Below are positions 30,265 to 38,759 of a stretch of DNA of 64,000 nucleotides, piece by piece. The position numbers and the translations under genes were made by a program. The stretch is from CAVVIH01 sp963748295 (GTDB lineage: Bacteria > Acidobacteriota > Vicinamibacteria > Vicinamibacterales > 2-12-FULL-66-21). The notes below the pieces were generated by a model. That model was not told where the DNA came from and made no database searches. It saw only the letters and a program-made list of their open reading frames with translations. The stretch's first letter is position 1. Every line of letters begins with the position of its first letter. The stretch is from positions 434,001 to 498,000 of the forward strand of contig CAVVIH010000005.1 in assembly GCA_963748295.1 (NCBI GenBank). The letters run 5' to 3'.

Positions 30265-31341
30265 ATGAGCTGTTACAAAGGCCTGTTGGTGCTAACCGCG
30301 GCGGTGGCTCTTTCCGCGTGCTCGGGAGATTCCAAGTCCGCTTCGAGCGGCACGGCGGCGGGCACGCCCGCGGGCGGCGGCGATATCGTTCAGATCAACG
30401 GGATGGGCGCGACCTTCCCCAATCCGATCTACTCGAAGTGGTTCACGGAGTACAACCGGCTGCACCCGAACATCCAGATCAACTACCAATCGCAAGGGTC
30501 TGGAGCCGGGATCCGCGGTCTGACCAGCAAAACGGTGTTCTTCGGCGCCTCCGACCAGCCGATGAACGAGGAGCAACTGAAATCCGCCGGGGGCCCGGTG
30601 CTGCACCTGCCGACCGTCATGGGGGCCGTCGTGCCCGTCTACAACCTCCCGGGCGTCTCGCAGGAATTGAAGTTCAGCGGCCCGGTCCTCGCCGACGTCG
30701 TGCTCGGCAAAGTGACGAAGTGGAACGATCCCGCACTGGTGAAGCTCAACCAGGGGGTCAACCTGCCGGACACGCCGATCACGTTCGTTCACCGCTCAGA
30801 CGGGTCGGGCACGACGTTCATCTGGCTGGACTTCCTGGGGAAGGTCTCGCCAGCGCTCAAGCAGAAGGTCGGCGCCAATTCCTCCGTCAGCTGGCCGGTC
30901 GGCGTCGGCGGCAAGGGCAACGAAGGTGTCGCCGGCCTCGTGTCGCAGACGCCGGGCTCGCTCGGCTACGTCGAGCTGATTTACGCGCTGCAGAACAAGA
31001 TCGCCTACGGCGCGGTGCAGAACAGCGGCGGGGCGTTCGTCAAGCCAACCATCGAGTCGGTGACCGCGGCCGCGGAGGCGGCGGCGAGCAACATGCCGGA
31101 AGACTTCCGCGTGTCGATTACGAATCCTCCCGGCGCATCCTCCTATCCGATCGCGTCGTTCACCTGGATACTCATGTACGAGAACGCGGACGACAAGCAG
31201 AAGTCCAAGGTCATGGTCGATTTCATGAAGTGGGCGCTCACCGACGGGCAACAGCCCGCGCGTGAGATCGGGTATGCCCCCCTGCCCAAGAACGTGGTCG
31301 ATCTGGAAATGAAAGCGCTCAGCAGGATTCAGGTGCAGTAG
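30265..31341 (+). CDS. pstS: PstS phosphate ABC transporter substrate-binding lipoprotein
   Basis: A 358-residue phosphate-binding protein. Its lipobox (LTAAVALSACSGDS) implies membrane anchoring. Conserved features are INGMGATFPNPIYSKWFTEYN, INYQSQGSGAGIRGLTSKTVFFGASDQPM and VHRSDGSGTTFIWLDFLG, whose Ser/Gly/Thr loops bind phosphate. ATG 30265 is chosen because AGGAG (30254-30258) is six bases upstream; longer in-frame starts would remove the signal peptide from the N-terminus. First gene of pstS-pstC-pstA, downstream of a Pho box. The ATPase gene pstB is not here but at 48417. Confidence 0.95.
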   Translation: MSCYKGLLVLTAAVALSACSGDSKSASSGTAAGTPAGGGDIVQINGMGATFPNPIYSKWFTEYNRLHPNIQINYQSQGSGAGIRGLTSKTVFFGASDQPMNEEQLKSAGGPVLHLPTVMGAVVPVYNLPGVSQELKFSGPVLADVVLGKVTKWNDPALVKLNQGVNLPDTPITFVHRSDGSGTTFIWLDFLGKVSPALKQKVGANSSVSWPVGVGGKGNEGVAGLVSQTPGSLGYVELIYALQNKIAYGAVQNSGGAFVKPTIESVTAAAEAAASNMPEDFRVSITNPPGASSYPIASFTWILMYENADDKQKSKVMVDFMKWALTDGQQPAREIGYAPLPKNVVDLEMKALSRIQVQ

Positions 31342-31359
31342 GACACGGAGGCGAACGAG

Positions 31360-32301
31360 TTGCGACGCGACGAACTGATCTTCCGCGGCGGGACGGGTGC
31401 GATTGCTCTGCTGCTGATCGTCGTGGTCGTGGCGATCGGCGGCGAGCTGGCGCGCCAGTCGATGCTGTCGATCGAGCATTTCGGGTGGCAGTTCTGGCAG
31501 ACGGATGTGTGGGATCCGGTCGCCGGCCAGTTCGGCGCCCGCCCGTTCATCTGGGGCACGCTGTATTCATCGGTGCTCGCGCTCCTGATTGCCGCACCGA
31601 TTTCGCTCGGAATTGCCATCTACATCTCCGAATTGTGCCCGGCGTGGCTGCAGCGCCCGCTGGTGTTTCTCACCGAGCTGCTCGCCGCCATTCCCTCGAT
31701 CGTTTACGGGCTGTGGGGCATCTTCGTCCTGGTACCGTTCGTCCGGCAGCTCCAGATCGCGACGCCGGACTGGATGCGATCGATCCCGCTCTTCAGCGGG
31801 CCGCCGCTCGGCGTCGGCATGCTGTCCGCGGGACTGATCCTCGCGATCATGGTGATTCCGTTCAGCTCGTCGATCGCGCGCGAAGTGCTGCGGTCGGTGC
31901 CTCAGGCACAGCGTGAGGGCGCTTACGCGCTGGGGGCGACGCGGTGGGAAGCGATTCGCATGGCGCTTTTCTACGCGCGCACGGGGATCGTCGGCGCCGT
32001 CATGCTCGGCTTCGGCCGCGCGCTCGGCGAGACGATGGCGGTGACGATGGTGATCGGCAACAACCCGCAGATCAGCCTGTCGCTGTTTGCGCCGCAATAC
32101 ACCATGGCCGCCGTGCTGGCGAACGAGTTCGCGGAGGCGGCCGAGGATCTCTACCTGCACGCGCTGGTCGAGATCGGCCTCGTGCTCTTCGTGATCACGC
32201 TGATCGTCAACGGCATTTCGCGGGCGTTCATCTGGTCGATGGGACGCCAGCGCCGGCCGCGCGCTTCGCGCGCCGCCTCCGCGGTAAGGGTTGGAGCCTG
32301 A
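31360..32301 (+). CDS. pstC: PstC phosphate ABC transporter permease
   Basis: A 313-residue inner-membrane permease. Six helices include PFIWGTLYSSVLALLIAAPISLGIAIYIS, LLAAIPSIVYGLWGIFVLVPF and the ATPase-contact loop VLRSVPQAQREGAYALGATRWEAI. GFGRALGETMAVTMVIGN is the conserved substrate-path segment. Start TTG 31360, with GGAGG about eight bases upstream, 18 bases after pstS. A shortened hydrophilic N-terminus is normal. The C-terminal SMGRQRRPRASRAAS is basic and cytoplasmic. Confidence 0.95.
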   Translation: MRRDELIFRGGTGAIALLLIVVVVAIGGELARQSMLSIEHFGWQFWQTDVWDPVAGQFGARPFIWGTLYSSVLALLIAAPISLGIAIYISELCPAWLQRPLVFLTELLAAIPSIVYGLWGIFVLVPFVRQLQIATPDWMRSIPLFSGPPLGVGMLSAGLILAIMVIPFSSSIAREVLRSVPQAQREGAYALGATRWEAIRMALFYARTGIVGAVMLGFGRALGETMAVTMVIGNNPQISLSLFAPQYTMAAVLANEFAEAAEDLYLHALVEIGLVLFVITLIVNGISRAFIWSMGRQRRPRASRAASAVRVGA

Positions 32302-32302
32302 C

Positions 32303-33151
32303 GTGCGGAATCAGATTCGCCGCTTCGTCTCGCACGCGGTGGTGGTCCTGTGCGGCCTGTCCGTCCTCCTCGCGCTGATCCCGCTCGCGCTCGTTCTGTT
32401 CTACGTGATCTCGCAGGGCGTGTCGTCGCTCAGCTGGGCGTTCTTCACAGAGATGCCGCGCCCTGTCGGCGAGGCCGGCGGCGGCATGGCGAACTCGATC
32501 GCCGGCACGCTCATCGTCGTCGCCATCGGCGCGTTGTTCGCGATTCCGGTCGGCGTCGTCAGCGGGATCTACGCGGCTGAATACGCCGGCACCAGGCTCG
32601 CCGGCAGCGTCCGGTTCGCCGCAGATACCCTCAACGGCGTCCCGTCGATTGTCATCGGCGTGTTCGTGTATGGAATCGCCGTGCTCCCGTTCAGGCGCTT
32701 CTCAGCGCTCGCTGGCGGCCTGGCGTTGGGCGTCATGATGATTCCGCTCATCATGCGAACGACGGAAGAGCTGCTGCGCCTCGTGCCGACGACGTTGAAG
32801 GAGGGCGCGTTGGCGCTCGGCGCCACGCGCGGCCGCGCGGTCTTCTCGGTCGTGCTGCCGGCCGCCCTGCCCGGTATCGTGACCGGTGTCCTCCTGGCCC
32901 TCTCCAGGATCGCCGGGGAAACCGCGCCGCTGCTGTTCACTTCGTTCAACAACCGGTTCTTCACGACCGACGTCAGCCAACCCATCTCGACGCTGACCGT
33001 GCAGGTGTACACCTACGCCATTTCCCCCTATCAGGACTGGCACCGCCAGGCGTGGGCGGGCGCCCTCGTGCTGGTTCTCATCGTCTTCACCTGCTCGCTT
33101 CTCGCGCGTCTCGCCACCGCGAGAATGGAACGGCTGAGGCGAGGCGCCTGA
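32303..33151 (+). CDS. pstA: PstA phosphate ABC transporter permease
   Basis: A 282-residue partner of PstC. Features are GGGMANSIAGTLIVVAIGALFAIPVGVVSGIYAAEYAG, LNGVPSIVIGVFVYGIAVLP and the EAA-like loop LLRLVPTTLKEGALALGATRGRAV, which docks with PstB, then SRIAGETAPLLFTSFNN. I prefer GTG 32303 to TTG 32291: GGAG sits six bases before it, and it begins just after the pstC TGA. The downstream gene is arsC on the opposite strand, so the operon ends here without pstB-phoU. Confidence 0.94.
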   Translation: MRNQIRRFVSHAVVVLCGLSVLLALIPLALVLFYVISQGVSSLSWAFFTEMPRPVGEAGGGMANSIAGTLIVVAIGALFAIPVGVVSGIYAAEYAGTRLAGSVRFAADTLNGVPSIVIGVFVYGIAVLPFRRFSALAGGLALGVMMIPLIMRTTEELLRLVPTTLKEGALALGATRGRAVFSVVLPAALPGIVTGVLLALSRIAGETAPLLFTSFNNRFFTTDVSQPISTLTVQVYTYAISPYQDWHRQAWAGALVLVLIVFTCSLLARLATARMERLRRGA

Positions 33152-33155
33152 CGGT

Positions 33156-33654
33156 TCAGGACTTCCCGATTTCCTTCAGCCGGTGCTGAAGCGCGAGGCC
33201 CGACAGCTTGTCGAGTGGCAGGCTGGCGAAGAGTTCTATGCGCCTTCGCAGAACCAGGAACGCCTCGCGGAAGGCTCTGCGCTTCTCCTCATCAGTGCCA
33301 GTCACCGCCGCCGGATCCGGCACGCCCCAGTGCGCGGTCATCGGCTGCCCGGGCCAGAAGGGGCACGTCTCGCCTGCCGCCTGATCGCAGACCGTGATCA
33401 CGAAGTCCAGCGGCGGGGCGCCAGGCTTCGCGAATTCGTTCCAGCTCTTGCTCTTCAATCCCGTCGTCGAAAGCTTCTGTCGCTGCAGCTCCGCGATCGC
33501 CAGCGGGTGCGGCTCTCCCTTCGGATGGCTGCCGGCGCTGAACGCGCGGAACTTGCCGCCGCCGATGGCCGGATGGTTCATCGCCGATTCCGCCAGGATC
33601 GACCTGGCGGAATTCCCGGTGCAAACGAAGAGTACGTTGAATACGACGGGACAT
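33156..33654 (-). CDS. arsC: ArsC arsenate reductase, low-molecular-weight phosphatase type (frameshifted)
   Basis: Thioredoxin-coupled ArsC of the LMW-PTP family, reducing arsenate to arsenite. Removing one C from the CCC run after ATG 33654 gives MSVVFNVLFVCTGNSARSIL, the P-loop CTGNSARS with nucleophile Cys. The rest is intact: GKFRAFSAGSHPKG, FVITVCDQAAGETCPFWPG (second and third redox cysteines) and TAHWGVPDPAAV. The ATG has GGGAGG three bases upstream and lies 14 bases after arsM, so the two form an operon. The break at codon 2-3 looks like a homopolymer error. Confidence 0.87.
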
Positions 33655-33668
33655 GATGCCCTCCCGGC

Positions 33669-34490
33669 CTATGCCAGCAACGGCTTTCGCGCACGCACGA
33701 ACGCGCTTGCGAACTTGCCTTCGACCGCCTCGCCGATCGCATCGACGTCGATGCCGGCGTCGCCGAGGAACTGCCGCGCGTCGTTGACGCCGTAAACCCG
33801 CCAGGGCTCGACCTCGATGCCTTCGAAGCCGGCGTCGTCGAGCAGCCTTTGGTACTCCTCCTCGTGCAGCGCGCCGGCGACGCAGCCGACCCACAGCTCC
33901 ATGTTGCGCCGGACTTCCGCCGGCACCTCGCCGCGGACGACGACGTCCGACACCGCGAAGCGGCCGCCCGGCTTCAGCACGCGAAACGCCTCGCGAAGGA
34001 CCTGTCCTTTGTCCGCCGACAGGTTGATCACGCAGTTCGAGATGACGACGTCGATCGAGGCGTCGGGCAACGGGATGTTCTCGATCTCGCCTTTGAGAAA
34101 CTCGACGTTGGCGGCGCCCGCCTTCTGCTGATTCTCGCGTGCGAGCGCCAGCATCTCGTCGGTCATGTCGAGGCCATAGACTTTTCCCTCCGGGCCGACG
34201 CGACGCGCCGACAGGAACACGTCGATGCCGCCGCCGCATCCGAGATCCAGCACGGTCTGCCCCGGCTCGAGGGCGATGAGCGCAGTCGGATTCCCGCAGC
34301 CGAGCGAGGCATCAACGGCTTCCTTCGGCAGCGCGTCGGTCTCGTCGCTGGCGTAGAGATCCGATGTGATCGGATCGGCGCACCCGCACGACGTCCCACA
34401 ACAGCCGCCCTTGTCCGCTCCCGATCTGGCGCGGCGCGCAGCCTCCCCATACTTCTGTTGAATCGTTTCCTTCAAACCCTGCTCACTCAT
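33669..34490 (-). CDS. arsM: ArsM arsenite S-adenosylmethionine methyltransferase
   Basis: A 273-residue cytoplasmic methyltransferase that methylates As(III) to less toxic or volatile species. It has a Cys-rich N-terminus (GGCCGTSCGCADP), VLDLGCGGGIDVFLSARRVGP (SAM-binding), and the arsenic-binding cysteines in DVVISNCVINLSADK and NMELWVGCVAGALHEEEY. Divergent from arsR with a shared palindromic operator, and followed by arsC. No arsenite efflux pump (acr3/arsB) is visible, so methylation appears to be the main outlet in this cluster. Confidence 0.94.
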   Translation of the reverse strand: MSEQGLKETIQQKYGEAARRARSGADKGGCCGTSCGCADPITSDLYASDETDALPKEAVDASLGCGNPTALIALEPGQTVLDLGCGGGIDVFLSARRVGPEGKVYGLDMTDEMLALARENQQKAGAANVEFLKGEIENIPLPDASIDVVISNCVINLSADKGQVLREAFRVLKPGGRFAVSDVVVRGEVPAEVRRNMELWVGCVAGALHEEEYQRLLDDAGFEGIEVEPWRVYGVNDARQFLGDAGIDVDAIGEAVEGKFASAFVRARKPLLA

Positions 34491-34504
34491 GGCTGACTCC
34501 TTTG

Positions 34505-34530
34505 TATATATTCGCTATTGCGAATATATA
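34505..34530. promoter_or_regulatory. ArsR operator palindrome
   Basis: Perfect 11-bp arms, TATATATTCGC (34505-34515) and GCGAATATATA (34520-34530), separated by TATT. It sits in the 94-base arsM-arsR divergent region, next to the arsM start. A half-site CGAATATA recurs at 34565-34572, before arsR. Such AT-rich dyads are typical ArsR/SmtB operators. Confidence 0.75.
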
Positions 34531-34584
34531 GAGCGTAGCCTGGCTGGATTATATCTGTCAATGACGAATATAATATGAGCCACA

Positions 34585-34989
34585 ATGGCTCCTGAAAAAG
34601 ACCTGCTCTCGCTCGAAACCGTGCTCAAGGCCGTCGCCGACCGCACCCGGCTGCGGATCGTCCGGCTGCTGCTCGCGGGGGAGGTATGCGTCTGCGATAT
34701 CCACGAGAGCCTCGGCATCCCCCAGCCCAAGGCGTCGCGCCACCTGGCCTATCTGCGGCGAACGGGCCTGGTCGACGCCCGAAAGGATGGGCTTTGGGTG
34801 CACTACCGGCTGGCGCGCCTCGACGATCCGGTGCTGCAGGGCGTGCTGGACTCCGTCGCCCATGCCGTAGGACACCTGCGGACGCCGGCGCGTGACCTGC
34901 GGCGGCTGGCGAGGCGGATCGAGCTCACGCCCGCTGAGCCGGGGAACGAGTCCGGCTCCTGCTGCTCGCCCCTCCGCGAGGGTCGCTGA
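34585..34989 (+). CDS. arsR: ArsR/SmtB family metalloregulator
   Basis: A 134-residue winged-helix repressor. KAVADRTRLRIVRLLLAGEVCVCDIHESLGIPQPKASRHLAYLRRTGLV contains the helix-turn-helix and the CVCD As(III)-sensing motif in helix alpha-3. The C-terminus has an extra vicinal pair (SGSCCSPL). Without arsenite it should repress arsM-arsC and itself through the palindrome in the divergent region; arsenite binding releases it. Start ATG 34585. It may run into the 11-bp repeat region preceding the next regulator. Confidence 0.92.
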   Translation: MAPEKDLLSLETVLKAVADRTRLRIVRLLLAGEVCVCDIHESLGIPQPKASRHLAYLRRTGLVDARKDGLWVHYRLARLDDPVLQGVLDSVAHAVGHLRTPARDLRRLARRIELTPAEPGNESGSCCSPLREGR

Positions 34990-35014
34990 CAGAATTCGCG
35001 TGGCGAGTCGCGTT

Positions 35015-35054
35015 CGTAACCCAGAATTAACCAGTGCGTCACCCCGCGGAAACC
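35015..35054 (+). promoter_or_regulatory. Pho-box-like array of four 11-bp repeats
   Basis: TAACC (35017), TAACC (35028), TCACC (35039) and AAACC (35050) are each 11 bases apart, 45-80 bases upstream of the response-regulator start. This suggests autoregulation by the regulator encoded at 35099, or control by PhoB. Confidence 0.6.
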
Positions 35055-35098
35055 CATGACCGATAACCTCTTGTTCGGTTTACCTCATGGAGATACGC

Positions 35099-35848
35099 GT
35101 GAACGACGCCAGAACGCCGCAACCGGCCGCGCCCGTCGCCGCGGCAGCCGTGAGCAGACCACGGCGCGTCCTCGTCGTGGAAGACGAGCAGGACATCGCC
35201 GGGTTGATCAAACACGCGCTCGAGCGATCGGGTGAGGGCACCGTCGAGATCGTCAGCACCGGAGACGCGGCGCTCCGCGCGGTAACCGAGCAGCCGCCGG
35301 ATCTCGTCATCCTGGATCTGAACCTGCCGGTGCTGAGCGGCACCGAGGTGTGCCGCATCCTGCGAGGACGCCCGAGCACCGCGAACATTCCCATCATCAT
35401 GCTCTCGGCGCGCACGGCCGAAACCGATCGCGTCTCGGGCCTCGACCTCGGCGCCGACGATTACGTCACGAAGCCGTTCAGCTTGCGCGAGCTTGCGGCG
35501 CGCGTCAGAGCAGTCCTCCGGCGGCGGCAGCAGGGCGACTCCGCGGCGAGCACAACGAACCTCTACACGGGAGAGCACCTCGTCGCGGACTTCGATGCCG
35601 TCGCCATCAGCGTGGACGGCACCCCCGTGCGGCTCACACGCCGCGAGTTCGAGCTGCTCAAGTTTCTCGTGGAGAACCGGAACCGCGTGCTGTCGCGGGA
35701 CCGGCTGCTGGAACGCGTGTGGGGCTACGAGCGCTTCATCGAAACGCGTTCGGTGGACGTGCACGTGGGGCGTCTGCGCGCCAAGCTGGGGCCCGCCGGG
35801 CAGCAGATCGAGACCGTGGTCGGGCTCGGTTATCGATTCATCGACTGA
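35099..35848 (+). CDS. PhoB-like OmpR-family response regulator (second copy)
   Basis: An intact OmpR/PhoB-type regulator of about 249 residues. The receiver reads RRVLVVEDEQDIAGLI, VILDLNLPVLSG (phospho-Asp) and MLSARTAETDRVSG...DDYVTKPFSLREL. The DNA-binding domain is RLTRREFELLKFLVENRNRVLSRDRLLERVWGYERFIETRSVDVHVGRLRAKL. Start choice: GTG 35099 has GGAGA six bases upstream; ATG 35087 is in frame but has no ribosome site. There is no adjacent kinase gene, so it is an orphan, possibly served by the PhoR-type kinase at 22651. Four Pho-box-like repeats precede it. Confidence 0.9.
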   Translation: MNDARTPQPAAPVAAAAVSRPRRVLVVEDEQDIAGLIKHALERSGEGTVEIVSTGDAALRAVTEQPPDLVILDLNLPVLSGTEVCRILRGRPSTANIPIIMLSARTAETDRVSGLDLGADDYVTKPFSLRELAARVRAVLRRRQQGDSAASTTNLYTGEHLVADFDAVAISVDGTPVRLTRREFELLKFLVENRNRVLSRDRLLERVWGYERFIETRSVDVHVGRLRAKLGPAGQQIETVVGLGYRFID

Positions 35849-35858
35849 GCGCCGGGGC

Positions 35859-36092
35859 TCAGTGGGCTTCGTTCAGCGCGCCGACCGGCGACTGCCAACC
35901 CGCGTCCTCGAGCTCCGACACCCGCCGACGGATCGCTGACAGCGCCCGCTCGACACGATGCCAGTCGGTATAGTGGACGCGCCGGACGACGTGGCTGTCC
36001 TGCTCCTCGCGGAATTCCCATCCGATGCCACCGGCTTCGGAAACGATGAACCGTCGAGTATGCCCCGCTTGAATCAGCTCTTTTGCAAACAT
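35859..36092 (-). CDS. Small conserved-looking cytoplasmic protein
   Basis: A 77-residue protein: MFAKELIQAGHTRRFIVSEAGGIGWEFREEQDSHVVRRVHYTDWHRVERALSAIRRRVSEL, then EDAGW. It has a beta-rich N-terminus and a C-terminal helix, with no known domain. An AGGA sequence four bases upstream supports ATG 36092. A Pho-box-like repeat pair (36159-36176) lies about 67 bases upstream on its strand, so it may belong to the phosphate regulon. It converges with the regulator gene, 10 bases between stops. Confidence 0.6.
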   Translation of the reverse strand: MFAKELIQAGHTRRFIVSEAGGIGWEFREEQDSHVVRRVHYTDWHRVERALSAIRRRVSELEDAGWQSPVGALNEAH

Positions 36093-36158
36093 CGTCCTGG
36101 TTCCGTGAAGAAGATTGCTTTGGCACCTTCTTTTTATCCCAGGACCGGGGCGCCGGCT

Positions 36159-36176
36159 GTAAATACTGTGTAAATT
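36159..36176 (-). promoter_or_regulatory. Pho-box-like repeat pair upstream of the small protein
   Basis: On the minus strand TTTACAC-AGTA-TTTAC gives two half-sites 11 bases apart. It closely matches the box before pstB (GTTACAC-AGAA-TTTACAC). It lies in the 221-base AT-richer region between two small divergent genes; no other element was recognised there. Confidence 0.5.
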
Positions 36177-36313
36177 ACTCGACGGCAGATGACATAACTC
36201 ACATGTTATCAGCTAGTTCCGTGATAGTCGTCGACTTATTACGTGAAGTTTATGTTGACGACATTCTGCGTTAATGGACCCGCGCCATGCTCCTCAGGGG
36301 ACGGGAGGCGGCC

Positions 36314-36532
36314 ATGGAAATGCGGTTTGACGATGCGGTTCAGCTGATTCGTCTGGAGTATCTGGAAATGCCGGGTATGGCGCTCACCTACGAGCAGGCC
36401 CGCCGTTTGTGGAATCTTCCGGCCGATCTGTGTCAGCGTGCCCTGGACGATCTCCTCGTCTCGCGCTTCCTCACGCTGACGCGCCACGGCGCCTACGTCC
36501 GCTGCGACGCCGGCACCCGGCACGTCACATGA
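36314..36532 (+). CDS. Small winged-helix-like protein
   Basis: A 72-residue protein with MEMRFDDAVQLIRLEYLEMPG, then LTYEQARRLWNLPADLCQRALDDLLVSRFLTLTRHGAYVR, which reads as a compact helix-turn-helix plus beta-wing. ATG 36314 is supported by GGGAGG six bases upstream. Function unknown; DNA binding is inferred only from the helix-turn-helix pattern. Its stop overlaps the convergent RMD1-like gene by eight bases. Confidence 0.6.
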   Translation: MEMRFDDAVQLIRLEYLEMPGMALTYEQARRLWNLPADLCQRALDDLLVSRFLTLTRHGAYVRCDAGTRHVT

Positions 36533-37616
36533 TGCCGGCGAAGAACAACACGAGCTCGAACACCAGGATCAGGACGATCGTCAGCTCCATCAGCTGGCCG
36601 CGCGCGATGGCGACCTGCTCGACGGCAAAGCCATAGATGTCGTCGAGCGTCTCGAGCTTGTCTTCGACACTCGCCTTCCACAACCCGACGCCGAGGCGCG
36701 CCGCCACGAGCTGAACCAGCCGGGCGGCATAGATGTCGCCGATCATCTTCAGCGCGTTCTGCGTGCGGTCCGTGATCTCGTTGACGTCGATGAACAGCGC
36801 GTGCAGCTGTTGCGTCGCCTTGACGTAGCCGCCGCCGGCGATGCTGATGAAACGCTGCCGCTTCTGGAGCTGGGCGTAGATGCGCCTCAGCTCGCGCTCG
36901 AGCAGCTCGTCGTAGTAGCGGAACTCGAGCAGCTGGGAGTTCGCGAACTCGAAGATCTCCAGCGCCGCCTGGGCGCCGGCCTCAGAGTCGTAGACGAAAG
37001 CCGCGTTCCAGGTGGGGACGACGAGATCGTCGGCGAGGTACGACAGCCGGTTGCGCAGGATGTCGTCCTGTTCCTGCGGGCTGAGCGCCTGCTGTTCGCC
37101 TCGGACGAGCAAGGCGATCTCGGCGGATCGCTGGGCGAGGAGCTGCTCCGCCGTGACGTGCGTGTCGAGCGTGGTGACCGAAACGACGAGATAGTCTTCC
37201 GACAGCCAGCCCGAACGCACGGCCGCGATCGGCGACTCGAGCTTCTGCACGGCGGCCCGCACGGCCGCTTCGGCCTGCCGCTCGAGCACCTCGTTCTCGA
37301 TGTAGCGCTGCGCCTGCGCGACGAGCGCCGGCCAGTCGCCGCTGAAGGGACGGGTCAGCGCGAGCGAAACGACGCCGTAATCGAAGAACTTGAAACGGGC
37401 GCTGAAGCCGTCGACCTCCGGCACGCCGAGCGCGGCGCCATCGACGACAAGCGGCGGGACCGCGTACTGGAAATAGGAGGGCGCGCCTGACTTCGGAACG
37501 AACCTGGCCTCGGCGGCACCGGCGCCGATCACTTTCTGCAGCAGCGACAGGTCGATCGCCTCGGCGACGTCGAAAAGGAAGAACGCGGTGAGGCTTGCGG
37601 CGGTGATCTGCGGCAA
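36525..37616 (-). CDS. Putative membrane-anchored protein, RMD1/DUF155-like architecture
   Basis: A 363-residue protein whose C-terminus resembles RMD1/YagE (DUF155) proteins: a long helical region (LLERELRRIYAQLQKRQRF, ...KASVEDKLETLDDIYGFAVEQVAIARGQ) ending in a single hydrophobic helix, LTIVLILVFELVLFFAGIM. The N-terminal half is mixed alpha/beta (AIDLSLLQKVIGAGAAEARF). The start is TTG 37616 with no clear ribosome site. Function unknown. Family assignment is by architecture, not by a diagnostic motif. It is divergent from chrA, 27 bases between starts. Confidence 0.6.
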   Translation of the reverse strand: MPQITAASLTAFFLFDVAEAIDLSLLQKVIGAGAAEARFVPKSGAPSYFQYAVPPLVVDGAALGVPEVDGFSARFKFFDYGVVSLALTRPFSGDWPALVAQAQRYIENEVLERQAEAAVRAAVQKLESPIAAVRSGWLSEDYLVVSVTTLDTHVTAEQLLAQRSAEIALLVRGEQQALSPQEQDDILRNRLSYLADDLVVPTWNAAFVYDSEAGAQAALEIFEFANSQLLEFRYYDELLERELRRIYAQLQKRQRFISIAGGGYVKATQQLHALFIDVNEITDRTQNALKMIGDIYAARLVQLVAARLGVGLWKASVEDKLETLDDIYGFAVEQVAIARGQLMELTIVLILVFELVLFFAGIM

Positions 37617-37643
37617 CGTTATTGATTAGCATACGCCACTGAC

Positions 37644-38759
37644 GTGATCCCCATTCGAACCGTCGCCCTGCTCTTCCTGCGTCTCGGCGCCACGGCATTC
37701 GGCGGCCCCGCCGCACATATCGCGCTCCTGCACCACGAGGTGGTGGCGCGCCGCAGATGGCTGACCGACGACGAATTCGGCGAGCTGCTGGCGCTGACCA
37801 ACCTGATTCCGGGACCCAATTCGACGGAGATGGCGATCCACGTCGGCCGGCGCGTCGCCGGCTGGTGGGGGTTCGTTCTCGCCGGCGTCTGTTTCATCGT
37901 CCCCGCCGCGGTGATGGTGGCATGCCTGGCGGTGCTCTACGTCCACTACGGCCGCACACCCGATGCGCGGGCGGTGATGTCGGGGGTCGCTCCGGTGATG
38001 CTGGCGGTGATCGCGCATGCGAGCGTCACGATCGGCAGGTCGCAGTTGCGAGGGCCCTTCGCATGGCTCACGGCCATTGCCGCTGCTGGCCTCGCCATCG
38101 CCGGAATCCACGAGCTCGCGCTCCTGCTTGGCGCGGGCCTGCTGTCGGTTGCGGCGAGGCGGACGGGAGTGCTCGCCGTGCTCGCGGCGAGCGGCGGGCT
38201 CATGAGCGCGCAGGCTGCCCAACCGGTGCAGGCAGCGGTTCCACTGACCGGGCTGTCGCTGTTCTTCCTCAAGGTCGGTTCCGTGCTCTTCGGCAGCGGG
38301 TACGTGCTCGTCGCGTTCCTGCGCGCCGATCTCGTGGAACGGTGGCGCTGGCTGACCGATCAGCAGCTCGTCGACGCGATCGCGGTCGGCCAGATGACGC
38401 CGGGACCGGTGTTCACGACCGCCACGTTCATCGGCTACGTGCTGCGCGGCGCGCCGGGCGCCGTGCTCGCGACGATCGCGATCTTTCTCCCGGCGTTCAT
38501 CTTCGTCGCGCTGACGCAGCCGCTGATCCCGCGCCTGCGCGCCTCCGCCGCCGCCAGCGCGTTCCTCAACGGCGTGACCGCGGCGTCCATCGGTCTCATC
38601 GCCGCGGTCGCGGCGATGCTCGTTCCGGTCGTGCTGACGACCGCGGCCCAGTCAATCGCCGCGCTCGCGGCGCTGCTGGCGCTGCTCAGATGGCGCATCA
38701 ACCCGTCATGGCTTTTGGTGGCCGGCGCCCTCCTCGGCTGGGCGGGAGTGTTCGGGTAG
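37644..38759 (+). CDS. chrA: ChrA chromate transporter (two CHR domains)
   Basis: A 371-residue permease with duplicated CHR domains. The first has FLRLGATAFGGPAAHIALL and LLALTNLIPGPNSTEMAIHVG; the second has FFLKVGSVLFGSGYVLVAFLRADLVERWRWLTDQQLVDAIAVGQMTPGPVFTTATFIGY. Ten or more helices are predicted. It couples proton or sulfate gradients to chromate export. Start GTG 37644. There is no chrB-like regulator nearby. Intact. Confidence 0.93.
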   Translation: MIPIRTVALLFLRLGATAFGGPAAHIALLHHEVVARRRWLTDDEFGELLALTNLIPGPNSTEMAIHVGRRVAGWWGFVLAGVCFIVPAAVMVACLAVLYVHYGRTPDARAVMSGVAPVMLAVIAHASVTIGRSQLRGPFAWLTAIAAAGLAIAGIHELALLLGAGLLSVAARRTGVLAVLAASGGLMSAQAAQPVQAAVPLTGLSLFFLKVGSVLFGSGYVLVAFLRADLVERWRWLTDQQLVDAIAVGQMTPGPVFTTATFIGYVLRGAPGAVLATIAIFLPAFIFVALTQPLIPRLRASAAASAFLNGVTAASIGLIAAVAAMLVPVVLTTAAQSIAALAALLALLRWRINPSWLLVAGALLGWAGVFG

